Source of the DNA: Atherinomorus stipes
Lineage: Eukaryota; Chordata; Actinopteri; Atheriniformes; Atherinidae
Assembly (NCBI GenBank): GCA_023101725.1
Contig: JALJCO010008724.1
Location: 186,001-250,000, forward strand
Length of the DNA stretch: 64,000 nt
Direction of reading: 5' to 3'
Both the position numbers and the translations under genes were made by a program. Shown here one piece after another: positions 9,495 through 20,732 of the stretch; within the stretch, counting starts at the first letter, position 1; each line of letters opens with the position of its first letter. Under the pieces are notes generated by a model that was not told the origin of the DNA, made no database searches, and was given only the letters and a program-made list of their open reading frames with translations.

Positions 9495-10960
9495 CTGATT
9501 ATGTTGCCTCAAATCAGATAATCCTTCCCGCAGTTTGATGTCAAAAGCATCTTAAATGTTGGAAGTGAAGCACTAAGCAATGCCACCATCTGCTGGACAC
9601 ACTTTTAAAAACTCACTGCTGTTAAAACATCAACATTTTGTCATAGAGGACATTAGCAGTGTTTAACATTAAAAAACAAAGACATAAAATTACTAATGAA
9701 CCTTTGTATTATTAAAAACAAGGGATTAACAACTTCTGCTAAAACAATAAGTTAGTATTACCGTTTCAGATTTTAATTATCATAAAACCGTGATTATCGC
9801 GCTTTGAAAAACTCCCCGTGATGTTGTTCACTGCCTGGAGAAGCAGCAGTCCCTCAGAAACAGTCCCCGTAGAGAGAGGGGGAGGCTTTTGTTTTAGAGA
9901 GAGAGATCAGCTTCATATTATCCTACCCAGAACCCTTTCTTTTCTTTTCTTTTTGTTAGAATTCACCTTTTGATGCACATATGAGGGTTGAGGAATAGTT
10001 TTGACACAGTAAGAGGATCTATTAAGACACTGGGCCATCTGCAGGACATTGTGGCCTGCAAATGTTTCTCATTTCATTAGTGCCATTTCAAAAGCTGGAG
10101 AATAATAAATGTAAAGAGGAACAGCCTAAACCCTGCCATTGTTGAGAAAATGTTCTCTTTGAATGCTCAATTAGTCTTTAATGCCTTTGTTCTGTGCACT
10201 AAGATATCCTTTGAAACAGTGACAAACACTTGGAAACATATTTATAGCTTTACTTTTAAATGAAGGTTTGGTGATACATTCATTTAACAGTGTAAATTAA
10301 ATAGAAATTATTATGTAATAAGGATCTGTGTCTTTTTTAAACTGCTGTTTCAAACATTAGAAACACAAAATTGCTGCCTGTTTTATGAGAGAAGTTGCTT
10401 TGACTTATTTCTGCCACTAGATGTCACTGTTGATGGCTTAATTGAAGTCCAGCAGCTTCATATTGAGCACAAGAGCAATTTAAGTCTCTGAAACAACATC
10501 AACACCATCACGTTATAAAAAAACAAACAAACAAATCTTTTAATACCGTCCAGCTGTAGGGGATTAACTGGATCAGCCTATTGAGGTAGGACCTTTACAA
10601 AATATTTATAAGTCAACAACCTACAAAATTGAACATAAAGAATAAATATTTCAGTGTGCAGATTTCTATGAATAATTCAATAACACATAGATTTTAAGCT
10701 GATGAAAGTCAGCTGTACATGCTAGTAAACCCCCAGATCACAGCAGGTATCAGATAAATGAGTCTTTTTCCTCCCCTGCCCTGCCAAGGAGACAAGTGGG
10801 AGGAGGAGGGTACTGTCACAACTTTGTACCACTGAGCGCACAATCTGAAACATGAAATAAACTAAAGAGAAAAATAGGAATAAGTAACAAAATGTTGGTT
10901 AAATTGTGTCACTTTCTTTAAGAATCCACAAATCTGATAAGACATGAAAAGTTCACCATC
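9495..10960. other. No recognisable feature
   Basis: Unique-looking intergenic DNA. A GAGA run (about 9895-9905) and a short aaac run (about 10520-10533) are the only repeats noticed. No exon with splice sites and a meaningful frame was found. Confidence 0.45.
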
Positions 10961-10964
10961 TATT

Positions 10965-11740
10965 ATGTGTTGAGACAGATGCAGCCTCACCCAAGCCAGG
11001 AAAAGAGAAACTAAACCATATCAGCAAGAAGTAGTTCATTTATTTTTGTTTTGTGCAGTTTGTGAAAACACATTTAAATCCAGCCACACAGACCATCTCT
11101 ACATATACAGTATATGTTGCTATTGATAATGCACTCTTACTAATTTGCCTTAAATTCTTTCATAAGTTTATTTTAATGACACTGTCATCTTTAATTTTCT
11201 ATAGTTTGAAAATGTTGCTAAAACTACTACTGCAGATTCCGATTCAAAACAATGGGATATACTGGCACTGACCAGCAGATAACCCTGCAGTAAAACCTTT
11301 CACGACATTTCTCTCTTATTTAAGTGCCAAATCAAAAATGTGGTCACTATAAGGGTTTTAAACTGTTCTCTGTCATTCAGAGCACTTTAATGCATAAACA
11401 GAACTCATCGAGGTATTTTTCTGCTTATCTTTGGTTTGATGTGATGGGTCCTTTAAAGTTGGAAAACCACTGCAGCACATATTTCTTCATATCAATGAGG
11501 ATAAAGCAACATATAAATGAGAATCTGAACACTTTTCAACGTGTATGGCACTCTTACATATAATTTGTTATCCAAGAGTACCACAAATAAACCAGATAAA
11601 CATGGTAAGTCCGACCGCAATATGACCAGAAGTGCTGACTAAGACATGCAGCCCACTTAATCACCACAGATGTTTAATAAAGCCACAGATGCTTTTTCAG
11701 ATAAGATACATATTGCAAGTTGTGTATACAGAGCATTACT
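10965..11740. repeat. Diverged segmental duplication, block B
   Basis: Gagacagatgcagcctcacc at 10973 resembles gacagatgcaacatgattcg at 13857. The phrase ttatccaagagtacc (11569) recurs at 17440, and cagataagatacatattgca (11698) recurs as cagataagacacattacaag (17562). The order is conserved, so this block and 13846-17600 look like old duplicates, the second expanded by inserted LINE and MITE copies. The ART fragment at 12086 follows this block. Confidence 0.5.
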
Positions 11741-12085
11741 CCCCATGACAGAATAATTTACATGTTAGTGATATACTGCTTTTCATTAAATGACTGAATA
11801 AACAAACGTAAAAGAAAAAATGTTTTAACTCATTAACATAGTTACTGGTCTGTTAGAAGAAAATTCTTATGAAAAAGATTTATTTCAAATAAAAAACATT
11901 AATAAATGAGCAAGAATGTGCTATTTTTAGTCAGTTTTGGAAGCTGCATTTTACTATAATAACTAAATATAATAAATAAATAATTCCTGTTGGACGTAAG
12001 AGTGGGGGCAACAAGCAGGATTCAGACACCCCTACACATGAACATGCAAAATAGAGGGGAAGGGCAAAGGGGGAGGATTGAAACT

Positions 12086-12225
12086 GGGCCTTAATTTTGA
12101 AGCATGTTTTGTCACCAAATTGTGTCGCAGTTGTGAATTTAGAAGTGGGGGTAAGATAATCAAACCGAATAATTTGATTGACCTCATCAGTGAACTGGGC
12201 TTTGCTTCTGCAGCAAGGTGAAATC
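12086..12225 (-). pseudogene. Ecto-ADP-ribosyltransferase pseudogene fragment
   Basis: The minus strand encodes CRSKAQFTDEVNQIIRFDYL, then TPTSK and QFGDKTCFKIKAQ. It aligns closely with the core of the intact ART exon at about 290-150 (RRSKAQF...FGYFTSTS...QFGDKTCFKIK). Only about 46 codons of similarity remain. Upstream and downstream exon sequence, including the E-x-E motif, is missing, and the S-T-S core reads T-P-T-S. It is a relic of a tandem ART copy. Confidence 0.85.
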
Positions 12226-12550
12226 CCCAGTGTAAAATTTGAATTGTTCAATTACATTAACTCTTTCAGAGTTATTCCAACATTATGAGTAAGACGACCC
12301 TGATGACCAGCAGTGCTGGTGTAAATTTTCAAAGTAAAAACAAGTTTTCTCTTTTCAGTGTCAAAGAAAAATGAGTTGAGTTGGATATCACTACTTAATG
12401 TAAGTGTTAATGAATGCCGTCCAAACGTAGTGTCAGTAGGAAGACTCCACCCTCTTTCACTTGAATATTTCCCATCATGCTTTGTGACTCCCTTTGTTCC
12501 GTCCTGCACTGAGTTAAGTGTGTATGTGATCCCTTTAGAGTTCCTTAAAA

Positions 12551-13352
12551 CCAGGATCAGACTACACAAATTTAGCCCAGTTTTGGCCCGACGGAGACGT
12601 CGCAGACGGTAGCTTACTATCAGCCAGATTCTGTGATGTCGGATCGTAGAATGTTGTGTCGATGCGCCATGTAGTGTGACATACTGTAACCAGCGATTGG
12701 CGATTTGGCGTCTGTGTGCTTCACGACCACGACGACTTTGCTCTTGTGGCAGCGGACAAAAATCAGCCTGATGTTTTTGGCCCCGCTTGGCACTGGTCGC
12801 CATGCGTGCGGTGCGTAATGCACCTGGTTGAAGCAACAGCGCTGATTAGAGTCCAGTTTCTCTGTGAGCTCCTTTTCAAAGATGAGCAGCGAGATGCTTT
12901 TCAGTCTCTCTGTGAGCATCGTAGCTCTGCTGGTGGATTTAATGCTGCTAACAAGTGAAAACAGGCTCCACAGAGAAACTGGAACAGGCAGCGTTACCAG
13001 AATAGTAAACAGATCATTATGGGAAAAACTAGTCATATGAGTCCAAAACTTCAATAATGGACGGAAACTGATGTCCCCCGTCCACTTTCCATTTCATTAG
13101 TGACCCAAACAGTAAATTCAGAGACCTCCAAACCGAGTGAGCGATTGACAGCTGCTTGTCCCGCCTCCCCGTCTCGTGCCGTCTTTTGCGACACTACGTG
13201 ATGATCAGACGGTTGTCTGTCTGGTGCCATTCTTGTAGTGTGACCACTCTCGAGTAACAAGACACCATCCGATTTAATTACACAATGTCTGTTAATCTGA
13301 CATAGCGACGGTCGTGAACGATGAAAAAAATCGTGTAGTCTGATCCTGGCTT
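12551..13352. mobile_element. Non-autonomous DNA transposon, TIR CCAGGATCAGACTACAC
   Basis: The left terminus ccaggatcagactacac (12553) is repeated inverted at about 13335-13351 (gtgtagtctgatcctgg). Subterminal cgacgg/cgtgaacg patches fit a diverged inverted repeat. A possible TTA duplication flanks it but is one base out of register, so PIF/Harbinger membership is only a guess. The long minus-strand frames inside show no domain I recognise. Confidence 0.7.
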
Positions 13353-13845
13353 TAGGTTGAAAGTAGATGAAAATGAGAGTTTAGAGCATTTAGAGGTCAA
13401 TTGTGGGTTTTATTTGGTTTTTTTGCTTGACATTTTTCTTAGGAAAAAAATACATTAAGTGCAATGAAGTGCACCTGAAAAGGTTATCATGCATAATGAA
13501 TGAATGTTACAATGAACAGTCGGTTCATTCGGACATCATATAAAAAGCCAAATATCCCAGACTTTTTGTGTGTAGTGTATGTGCATGTATCTATTTGCTT
13601 ATGTACATGTTCTACATACAGTATATGTGTAGGCTCATATAAAAAAGATACTAAGACTGAATCAGATGGTTCATACTTTGTGTTCTTGCTTGCAAATGTG
13701 GTCAGTTATTGTTTTATCAGAGGAATTGTCATTTCTCTGAAGCTGGTTAAGTTCATCTGGTAATTGCACTTCAACTTTCCACGAGAAGCCACAAACATTA
13801 GAAACAACACGTAAAAGTTCTTTCAGTTCTCATCATCACTTTACT

Positions 13846-13930
13846 TCACACTTGTGACAGATGCAACATGATTCGAGTCAGGAAAACAGAACCATGTTGG
13901 TGAAAAGTATATTCTTTAATCCGTGTTGTT
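13846..13930. repeat. Diverged segmental duplication, block C start
   Basis: Similar to 10965-11045 (gacagatgca...aggaaaacagaac...agaaaagta against aggaaaagagaaact). It pairs with 17435-17600 to form the second copy of the duplicated block. Confidence 0.4.
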
Positions 13931-14039
13931 CTCCTAAACCATAAGTGTTTGGTGTCATTTTTATTTCTTATAGTTGTATTTGTACGTTAAGAGAACAACC
14001 ATGCTACCCTTCTTCGTCTTTGATCAGACTTTAAAATTT

Positions 14040-14561
14040 GTCATTCTGAAAATCATTCATACCCTCCCATAAAAGAAAATGCTAAATTCACAACAGTAAT
14101 TTAAATATCAAGAAACTAAAAAAAAGTAATAACAAATTAAAATTTTCTAAATTATACTTTAGAAAACTAAAATATTGCTTTTGAATTGTAGCTAAAAAGA
14201 ATAATCACAATAATAAAAAAAGATAAACAAACAAAACTGTCCCAGACAAACAGACTCCTGCGCCTGTCAACAGGTGCAGGAATCTGATTGGACAATATAG
14301 AAAACACTTGATTGCAACGATTGCCTCAAAGTTTTGTTCAACAACATTTTAGTTCAGGAGCCCCATCATGCTTGTTTGCTTGTTTTTTTTGTTTGTTTGT
14401 AATATTTCTTTGAAGTACAATTTTTAAATTGAATGTGATTTTCATGAAATTTTGATGTATTATTAATTTTTTTATCCTTAGAATTTCAACTTATTGCACT
14501 GGCAGCTGATTTTTTTCCTCCTTTTTAATGGTAGGCTATGAATAATTTTGAGGACGACTAT
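14040..14561. mobile_element. Tc1-type MITE, copy B (inverted relative to copy A)
   Basis: The ends read gaaaatcattcataccctcc and ggctatgaataattttgagg. The interior contains the reverse complement of the shared interior (cctgtcaacaggtgc, ttttgttcaacaac, gccccatcatgcttg). About 520 bp, non-coding. Confidence 0.75.
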
Positions 14562-14635
14562 GTTCTTGTCTTACAGGCTGTAAGTTCACCAGAAAGACAT
14601 ATAGTTTTGTGCTCTCAGTTTAAAATCACTTTTAG

Positions 14636-14780
14636 TCAATTCAATTTAATTCAATTCAGTTCAATTCAACTTTATTTGTATAGCGTGAATTCATGACAAT
14701 GTCATCTCAGGGGACTTAAAAGACAGAGAAATTCAAGTCAGATTCATCATAGACTAGCTAAGGAAACGTTGGCTGTGCCA
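14636..14780 (-). mobile_element. L2-type LINE 3' UTR fragment
   Basis: Caattcaactttatttgtat and gacaatgtcatctcagggg match the 3' UTR of the longer LINE that starts at 15325. Only the 3'-most piece is present. Confidence 0.65.
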
Positions 14781-15324
14781 ACAACAAGCACCACGTCCTT
14801 AAGGTTGGATCCCATCACTGACTCGTGTGTGTCATACACCACCATTTACACAACTACAGCAGCAACAATCACAGGTTTGAAGTACACTCACTTAATTCCA
14901 CCACACTCATTGCAACACAAGGACAATGCAGAGTGGATATTACACTGTTACTGCCTCACACTTACCAGTGAGGCGGTGGAATATGGATGGAAAAACTAAA
15001 TAATACTGATTTGCTTGTAACATAGTTTGGGGTGTGAAGAAGTTGTTTTATGCAATAGTCTAAAATTGGTAAAGGTAAATAAAAACAATTTTAGCAGTTT
15101 TAGCAATAAATAAATAAATAAATAAAAGAGAATAAAACAAGATGCCAGTTGTGTGAATATGGTTCACAAATGTGGTTACAGGTTCATCATTTATGACATT
15201 TATTGTAGATCATCTGTGTGATGCTGCACAAAACTGTTCTAAATGGTTAGAGTCAAGGTAATCTCACATCTCCGTCTGGGTAACACAGACTTCAGGAGCA
15301 CAGGGAGCTCTGATAGCTCAGAGC

Positions 15325-17165
15325 ACCATGCAATTCAATTCAAGTCAAGTCAAGCTTTATTTGTATCACCATTTCACGATGATGTCATCTCAGGGCTTCA
15401 CAGACAGATCAACTCGAGCCAATTCATAGCAGCCTAGCGGAGCAAACCCACAGATTGGATCGAATCTTGACTTGACCCGGTCCAATCCCCCATCCTGAGC
15501 AAGCACAGAGGGGTGGCGACATTGGGAAGGAAAACACCCTTTTAACAGGGAGGAAAAACCTCCGGCAGAACCCGACTCAGGTAGGGCGGCCATCTGCCTC
15601 GACCGGCTGGGGTGGAGAAGACAGAAAGAGAAACTGACAGATACTGCAACTTTTATCCAGCTAGACCTGCTGAGGGAGGAGAACACAGTTAATGACGCAA
15701 TACTGTCACAAGTTTCTACATGGAGAAGCAGAGATGAGTGGGAAAGGAAGGCTAACCATCCCTAACTATAAGACTTATCAAAAAGGAAGGTTTTAAGCCT
15801 AATCTTAAAGACACACAACGTAACTTTTAGACCTTAAAAATCTGCGTTTCTGACTCGTTTTGATGGCACACCAACATTCATTATGCGCATTTTCGAGCCG
15901 TCACTGCCCAGAGGCGTCCCGGGGCTCAGAAACAGCACTATGTAAGATTCCCATCTGGGACGCGACTGTGACGTTGCAGCCGACTATTGGCTGCAGCACC
16001 GCGTCACTCACTAGCAACCGGATGTAAAACAGGGATCAACCCCGCGAGTGTTTTGAACGCCGTTCATGTCGGATTCGGTAAAGAAACATTACAGGAGGAA
16101 GAGAGGAAAAGAAAGAGAAGAAAGGGACAGAACAAGAGTCAAGATAAGACTGTCTTTTACTGGCTGGAGTGAATCACGGTGCAGGTATGATACAAGATGG
16201 TTGCTAGTTTAGTCGCCGATAGGGGGTGTCACTGAGAAAACTGCTAAAAGTTCTGTTGTGTGTCTTTAAAGGCAGAGGGGGTGTCTGCCTCCCAAACCTG
16301 AACTGGTAGCTGGTTCCACAACAGGGGGGCCTGACAGCCAAACGCTCTGCCTCCCATTCTACTCTTAGAGGCTCTTGGAACTACCAGAAGGCCTGCAGTT
16401 TGAGAGCGAAGTGCTCTGCTTGGAATATATGGAACTATGAGATCTCTAATATATAATGGAGCTTGGTCATGGAGAGCTTTATATGTGAGAAGAAGAATTT
16501 TTAATTCTATCCTGGATTTAACAGGAAGCCAATGGAGAGAAGCTAGAACAGGAGAAATATGATCTCTGCTGCTGGTTCTAGTCAGAACCCTAGCTGCAGC
16601 ATTCTGGAGACTTTTTAAGGCATATCTGGGGCAGCCCAATAATAAGGAATTACAGTAGTCCAATCTGGAAGTAACAAAAGCATGGACTAGTTTTTCTGCA
16701 TCGTCCTGAGAGAGGATGTTCCTAATTTTAGCAATATTACGTAGGTGGAAGAAGGCGGTTTTAGAAACCTGTTTTATATGTGAGCCAAAAGACAAATCCT
16801 GGTCACTGTAGTGCTGGAAGCCAAATTAATGCCATCCAGATAAATTATAAAGCTGGACAATTAAGTTCTGAGTCTTTCAGGTCCAAAGACAACAACCTCG
16901 GTCTTGTCTGAATTTAGAAGCAGAAAGTTCAGGGTCATCCAGGTCTTTATGTCACTAAGACATCTTTGTAATCTAACAAACTGATTGGTTTCATCAGGCT
17001 TCATAGATAAGTATATCTGAGTGTCATCTGCATGGCAAAGAGAGTTTATGCCATGTTGTGATATCACCCAAAGGAAGCATGTGTAATGTGAACAGTATTG
17101 GTCTGAGCACAGAACCCTGGGGAACTCCATGAGTTACTCTGGTGTGTGATGAACACTCGTTTATA
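15325..17165 (-). mobile_element. L2-type LINE, 5'-truncated, interrupted by a MITE
   Basis: The minus strand from about 17165 encodes a reverse-transcriptase segment: THGVPQGSVL, then LCHADDTQIYLSMKPDE (the F/YADD catalytic loop, here HADD), then FHLRNIAKIRNILSQDDAEK and RLDYCNSLLLGCPRYALKSL near 16750-16600. Its C-terminus, LLWNQLPVQVWEADTPSAFK, stops at a 457-bp MITE and resumes beyond it as IRLKTFLFDKSYS with a stop. The 3' UTR runs to about 15325. Frameshifts between 17130 and 16795 make it inactive. Confidence 0.85.
15809..16265. mobile_element. TTAA-flanked MITE, family AGACACACAAC, copy 1
   Basis: Terminal inverted repeat AGACACACAAC..AACTTTTAG, flanked by TTAA at 15805-15808 and 16266-16269. 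It sits inside the LINE ORF. Removing it with one TTAA restores the reading frame ..SAFK-IRLK.., so the target site is proven by the host sequence. A second copy is at 34500-34943. A short purine-rich open frame inside is not considered a gene. Confidence 0.9.
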
Positions 17166-17279
17166 TTAACAAACTGAAATCAAACTGAAGAGGCTGCTGG
17201 CCTCCGTAGTACAACAAAACTGTAAAATTATAAAATGTAGATATTTAGGATCAGTTTTAATTTGTAAAAATGAGTGGAA

Positions 17280-17362
17280 AACAGCTTCATGTAATGCATA
17301 TATACAGACATATATATCTATATATATACATATATATAGATATGTATATATCTATATATACT
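17280..17362. repeat. TA/GATA-type microsatellite
   Basis: Imperfect TATATC/TATACA repeat. Confidence 0.8.
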
Positions 17363-17434
17363 ATTCAGTTTATATATCCATCACTACCTTTAAGGCACTG
17401 GAGTTTTTTCTTTCTTCTTTTTTAAGGCGTTGTA

Positions 17435-17600
17435 GTGTTATCCAAGAGTACCTCAGTTAAAAATGGGCGGTCTGTTCACAAAGTGGATTAGTGCAACCAG
17501 AAAATGAAATCAGCAAACTTAACCTCCAGCAGAGAGTCTTGTTCAGCCAGCAAATGCCTTGTCAGATAAGACACATTACAAGTTGTGTCACTGACTCAGT
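17435..17600. repeat. Diverged segmental duplication, block C end
   Basis: Shares ttatccaagagtacc and cagataaga.acat.ttacaagttgtg with 11569-11725. See the block at 10965. Confidence 0.45.
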
Positions 17601-17639
17601 TATCTCAGATGTCATCTCTAAGTCAGCTGGTCAGCCAGA

Positions 17640-18065
17640 TCACTTCTCCATCATTCCTCCTGAAGCCTGCCTACCTTCTTCGCTGCCCCCTGCAGCCATA
17701 ATTTACTCCTCAATCACAACTAGATTTGTTCCTGCCCCCTTTGAAACCTCTTCTATCACCCCAATATTGAAACAAACTGGCGCAAATGCAAATAACTTTA
17801 ATCTTCTTTCCATTTGCCCATTTATGCAACATTAAGTCGAATCCTATCTGATCCGCAACAACTTGTATGAACAGTCTGGTTTCTGCCACCTACATAGAAC
17901 AGAAACAGCACTTAAAGAAATCTACGATGACCCCCTCATGACAGCTGGTGGTGGTTTATTCACCATCCTCATCCTCCTTGATCTGATCTCACGCTATTCT
18001 CCTCAACAGATTCATTTCCACTGGTTTCAGTTACACCCATTTGGACTGGAAGACATACTATGAAA
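17640..18065 (+). mobile_element. Degenerate L2-type LINE fragment, plus strand
   Basis: The frames read IYSSITTRFVPAPFETSSIT then PILKQTGANANNFN, and after frame breaks SGFCHLHRTETALKEI and GLFTILILLDLISRYS. These match the middle of an L2/CR1 reverse transcriptase (the region with PILKKPGAD, SGFR..STETAL and LLDLSAAFDT in family members). Stops and shifts show it is dead. Confidence 0.7.
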
Positions 18066-18305
18066 CTTTTGCAGATTTTCCCAGTGATGTGCCCCCTTTA
18101 ATGGCTAATTTGCCACCCATCTTGCATCCTACCTGTACCTCCACCTGTAGGGATGGGATATGGACAGAGTAAGGCATGGCTAAGTAACATTACACCATTT
18201 TTTATGCCAAAAAGTCATGAGATTTCAACAAACTTCCAGCAGATGGCGCCATTGTTCAGTGTTTAGTCCTCCCATGTTAGAACTTCTCTGTGTAGAGAGG
18301 TCTAT

Positions 18306-18340
18306 ACACTAGTCAAAAGTTTGGACACACTTATTTAGTG
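18306..18340. mobile_element. Solo Tc1-like terminal repeat
   Basis: The stretch tacactagtcaaaagtttgg then acacacttatt resembles the terminus of a common fish Tc1-like family. No partner repeat was found nearby. A related end occurs at 42262. Confidence 0.5.
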
Positions 18341-18399
18341 CGTGTAATAGCAAACTGTATCCAAATTTGTGAATGGTGCTGTACACATACACTTTAATT

Positions 18400-19560
18400 A
18401 TTTCATTTAATCCTCAGCTGAGGCAACGTGGTGAAGAAAAGTAAGAAGGTGAAGAAGAAGGGAAAGCAGAGGACAGGGGGAGTGAATGCATTTGAAAAAA
18501 ACAAGCAGGGAGAGGAAATGCTCTGCTGATAAAAGACAGAGAACAAGAGTAAGGGTGGGATGAAAGTTGGTACTTCAGGGAAAAAAAAGAGAAGAGATGA
18601 ATAGAGGAGGGTTGACATAGACCCACATAATCGAATAAAGTGCCCTGTTACACTGAAGGAACTGCAGTGATTTGAGAGCGATACAACCAGGTATCGAGGA
18701 GACAGAGTCAGCACAGAATGAAGCCAGAAAGCAACCACACAGGGAATGTAAAGCTTCTGAGAAGCTGGGAGTAGATTCTGGGTTTAGCAGATGCATACCC
18801 AGTAGAGCAGGATGGGAAGACAGTAATAAAGCAAAGCGGGAGAAGGTGTAGAGAATAACCCAGCGGAGTTTGTGCAAGGTATGAGTGTATATACATGTGA
18901 GGTTGGAGGAGGGGGGTGTACTCCTAAGTGAATTACATTCCCAGCAGAGAGAGAGAAAAAGAAATAATGAAGCAGAAGAAAATATATAGAGTCAAGGGAA
19001 AGGTGTGGAAAGCTAAAATATGGCTTAAAAATGTAAGAAAAAGAGAAAAAGAAGGATAAAATAGAAACAAAAGGAGAGTATGTACATTAAAATTTTATTG
19101 AGAAGAAGGGTGAGAGGAAAATATGGGGAAATACATAAAGAATAAAGGAGATAAGCAGCAGAAAGGAAGGAAAAGAAAGGAGGGGGAAAAGACAGGAGTA
19201 AGAAGCCTTGAGAAAGGGATGTTTAAAAAGAAGAATGAAGCGAAAAGCGTGGGAAGATCTGCCACGAGAGAAGATTGTTGTGAATTCAAGTAAAAAGGAA
19301 AGTAAAAAAAACAAAAAACATCAGTCCCGGGGAAGTATTACAGAAAATCTCGAGAGCAGAGTGCAGAGAAACGCTGGGAAGAGGAGGGAAGATTCAAAAG
19401 GTGAGAATGGCAAAGGGGAGCAGAGATGCATCAGGAGACTGTGGGGAGATGAGAGGAGTCTAAGACAGAGGAAGGAGAAAGACAGAAATGAGATGAGAAC
19501 AGAAAATCTACTGCACTTCTCACTGTTAGAGAAAGAGTGAAGAGATGTGTTACAGCAGAG
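18400..19560. repeat. Purine-rich low-complexity region
   Basis: The plus strand is strongly A/G-rich (runs such as agagaaaaagaaggataaaa). Open frames on both strands here are serine/phenylalanine-rich or lysine/arginine-rich by composition and show no domain. No gene is called. Confidence 0.6.
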
Positions 19561-20061
19561 AAGGTAAGGAGGTGATACACTGAAATATTTACAGCGATCA
19601 AAGACTGAAAAAGTTAGAAAAGTGCAACGATATTCTTGTATAACCGTACAAGCGGTTTTACAAATGTGATTTTCTTCATTACGTATTAAACTAGTTTCAA
19701 TAAAGTAGAATTTGGTTCCTGAAAACACTTGTTTTGGATAAACCCGTGGAGGAAGAAGATGCTGTAAGAGAAGATACAAGCATTAAACAACACAAACTGA
19801 GTTTTTGCTAAACATTGTACAGTGTTTTCCTTTTGTTGTCTGAGATTTTCTTCTTTGTTTACATGGTATAACATGTTTTTCTGACTTCAGATTGATGAAT
19901 ACTGTAGAGGTAGCAGAGTTTGGAAAGAATGCTTCATAAACCAGCACAAAGCATTATTTTTCTTCTGTAATTCTTTTAGAAATCACTTTTTGATGCACTG
20001 ATAAACTGATAAACTCTCTGTAGGAATTCATCGATTTAAGAAACTGTGGGCACTTTTTGGG

Positions 20062-20118
20062 CTGCATGGTGGCGAGGTGGTTAGAACTGCAGCCTCACAG
20101 TAAGAAGGTTGCTAGTTT
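20062..20118 (+). mobile_element. SINE head fragment
   Basis: Ggctgcatggtggcgaggtg then gttagaactgcagcctcaca resembles the 5' end of a widespread fish tRNA-type repeat. Only about 55 bp are present. Confidence 0.45.
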
Positions 20119-20299
20119 TTCTATCGGAAAACTGTCCCTACAGCACTGAGAAACATCTCATCAATAAAAATCTTCATGAAAAAGGGGCTCCTGGAAAACC
20201 AAACATACACACACATTTGTGCAGATTATTTGTTCACATTCTTCAACCGTGTGATTTGTGGTGTGTCTTAACATTGTTCATGTTTGTTTGCTATACAGT

Positions 20300-20552
20300 T
20301 TTGCTTGAAAGTTTCATGGCCTACCCTTCTAAAGACAGAAAATATCAGCTGCCAGTGAGACAAGGTGAAATGGACAAAAGCAATGACAAATTGAAATTCT
20401 ATGAACATCATGACATTGATTTTGAATTTTGGTTCAACAGAAATATATAAATATATATATTCAAACAAAGAACATTTTGAAGCAATCACTGCAATCAGGT
20501 GTTTTCTGTAACGTCCAATCAGACTTCTGCACCTATTGACAGGTATTTTGGC
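20300..20552. mobile_element. Tc1-type MITE, copy C, truncated
   Basis: Contains the shared interior: atcagctgccagtgagac, ggttcaacagaaatat, gtccaatcagacttctgcacc and attgacaggtattttggcc. It ends abruptly where the next element begins. Confidence 0.65.
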
Positions 20553-20732
20553 CCAATCCCAAACCGGCTCCTAAACACTAGCCCTCCGTTTGCGCGTTCC
20601 TGCGGAGGCTCCGTCATACTAAGGGCTGTCCCAAACCGGGTAGGGTGGAGGGCGAGTGGACTGTTCAGCCCTTAATCAGCAAGTCTGCATCAGTGCAGAC
20701 TCGCTAGAATTTTAGGTGCAACGGCTAAATGG
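20553..20732. mobile_element. Left end of a DNA transposon with CCCAATCCCAA terminus
   Basis: The sequence ggcccaatcccaaaccggct and gctgtcccaaaccgggtagg resembles the terminus at 51038 (gacccaatcccaatgttccc). A hAT element was inserted 180 bp in. The right end of this copy was not found. Confidence 0.45.

Noticed and set aside
12252..13054. Minus-strand frames of 194 and 144 codons
   Set aside because: They lie across a non-autonomous DNA transposon with clear terminal repeats; no domain, no splice context.
15987..16172. Short lysine/arginine-rich frame that recurs at 34636-34848
   Set aside because: Part of the TTAA MITE present in two copies; the copies differ by length changes that do not preserve frame.
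18403..19779. Serine/phenylalanine-rich and lysine-rich frames on both strands
   Set aside because: Purine-rich low-complexity DNA gives open frames on both strands.
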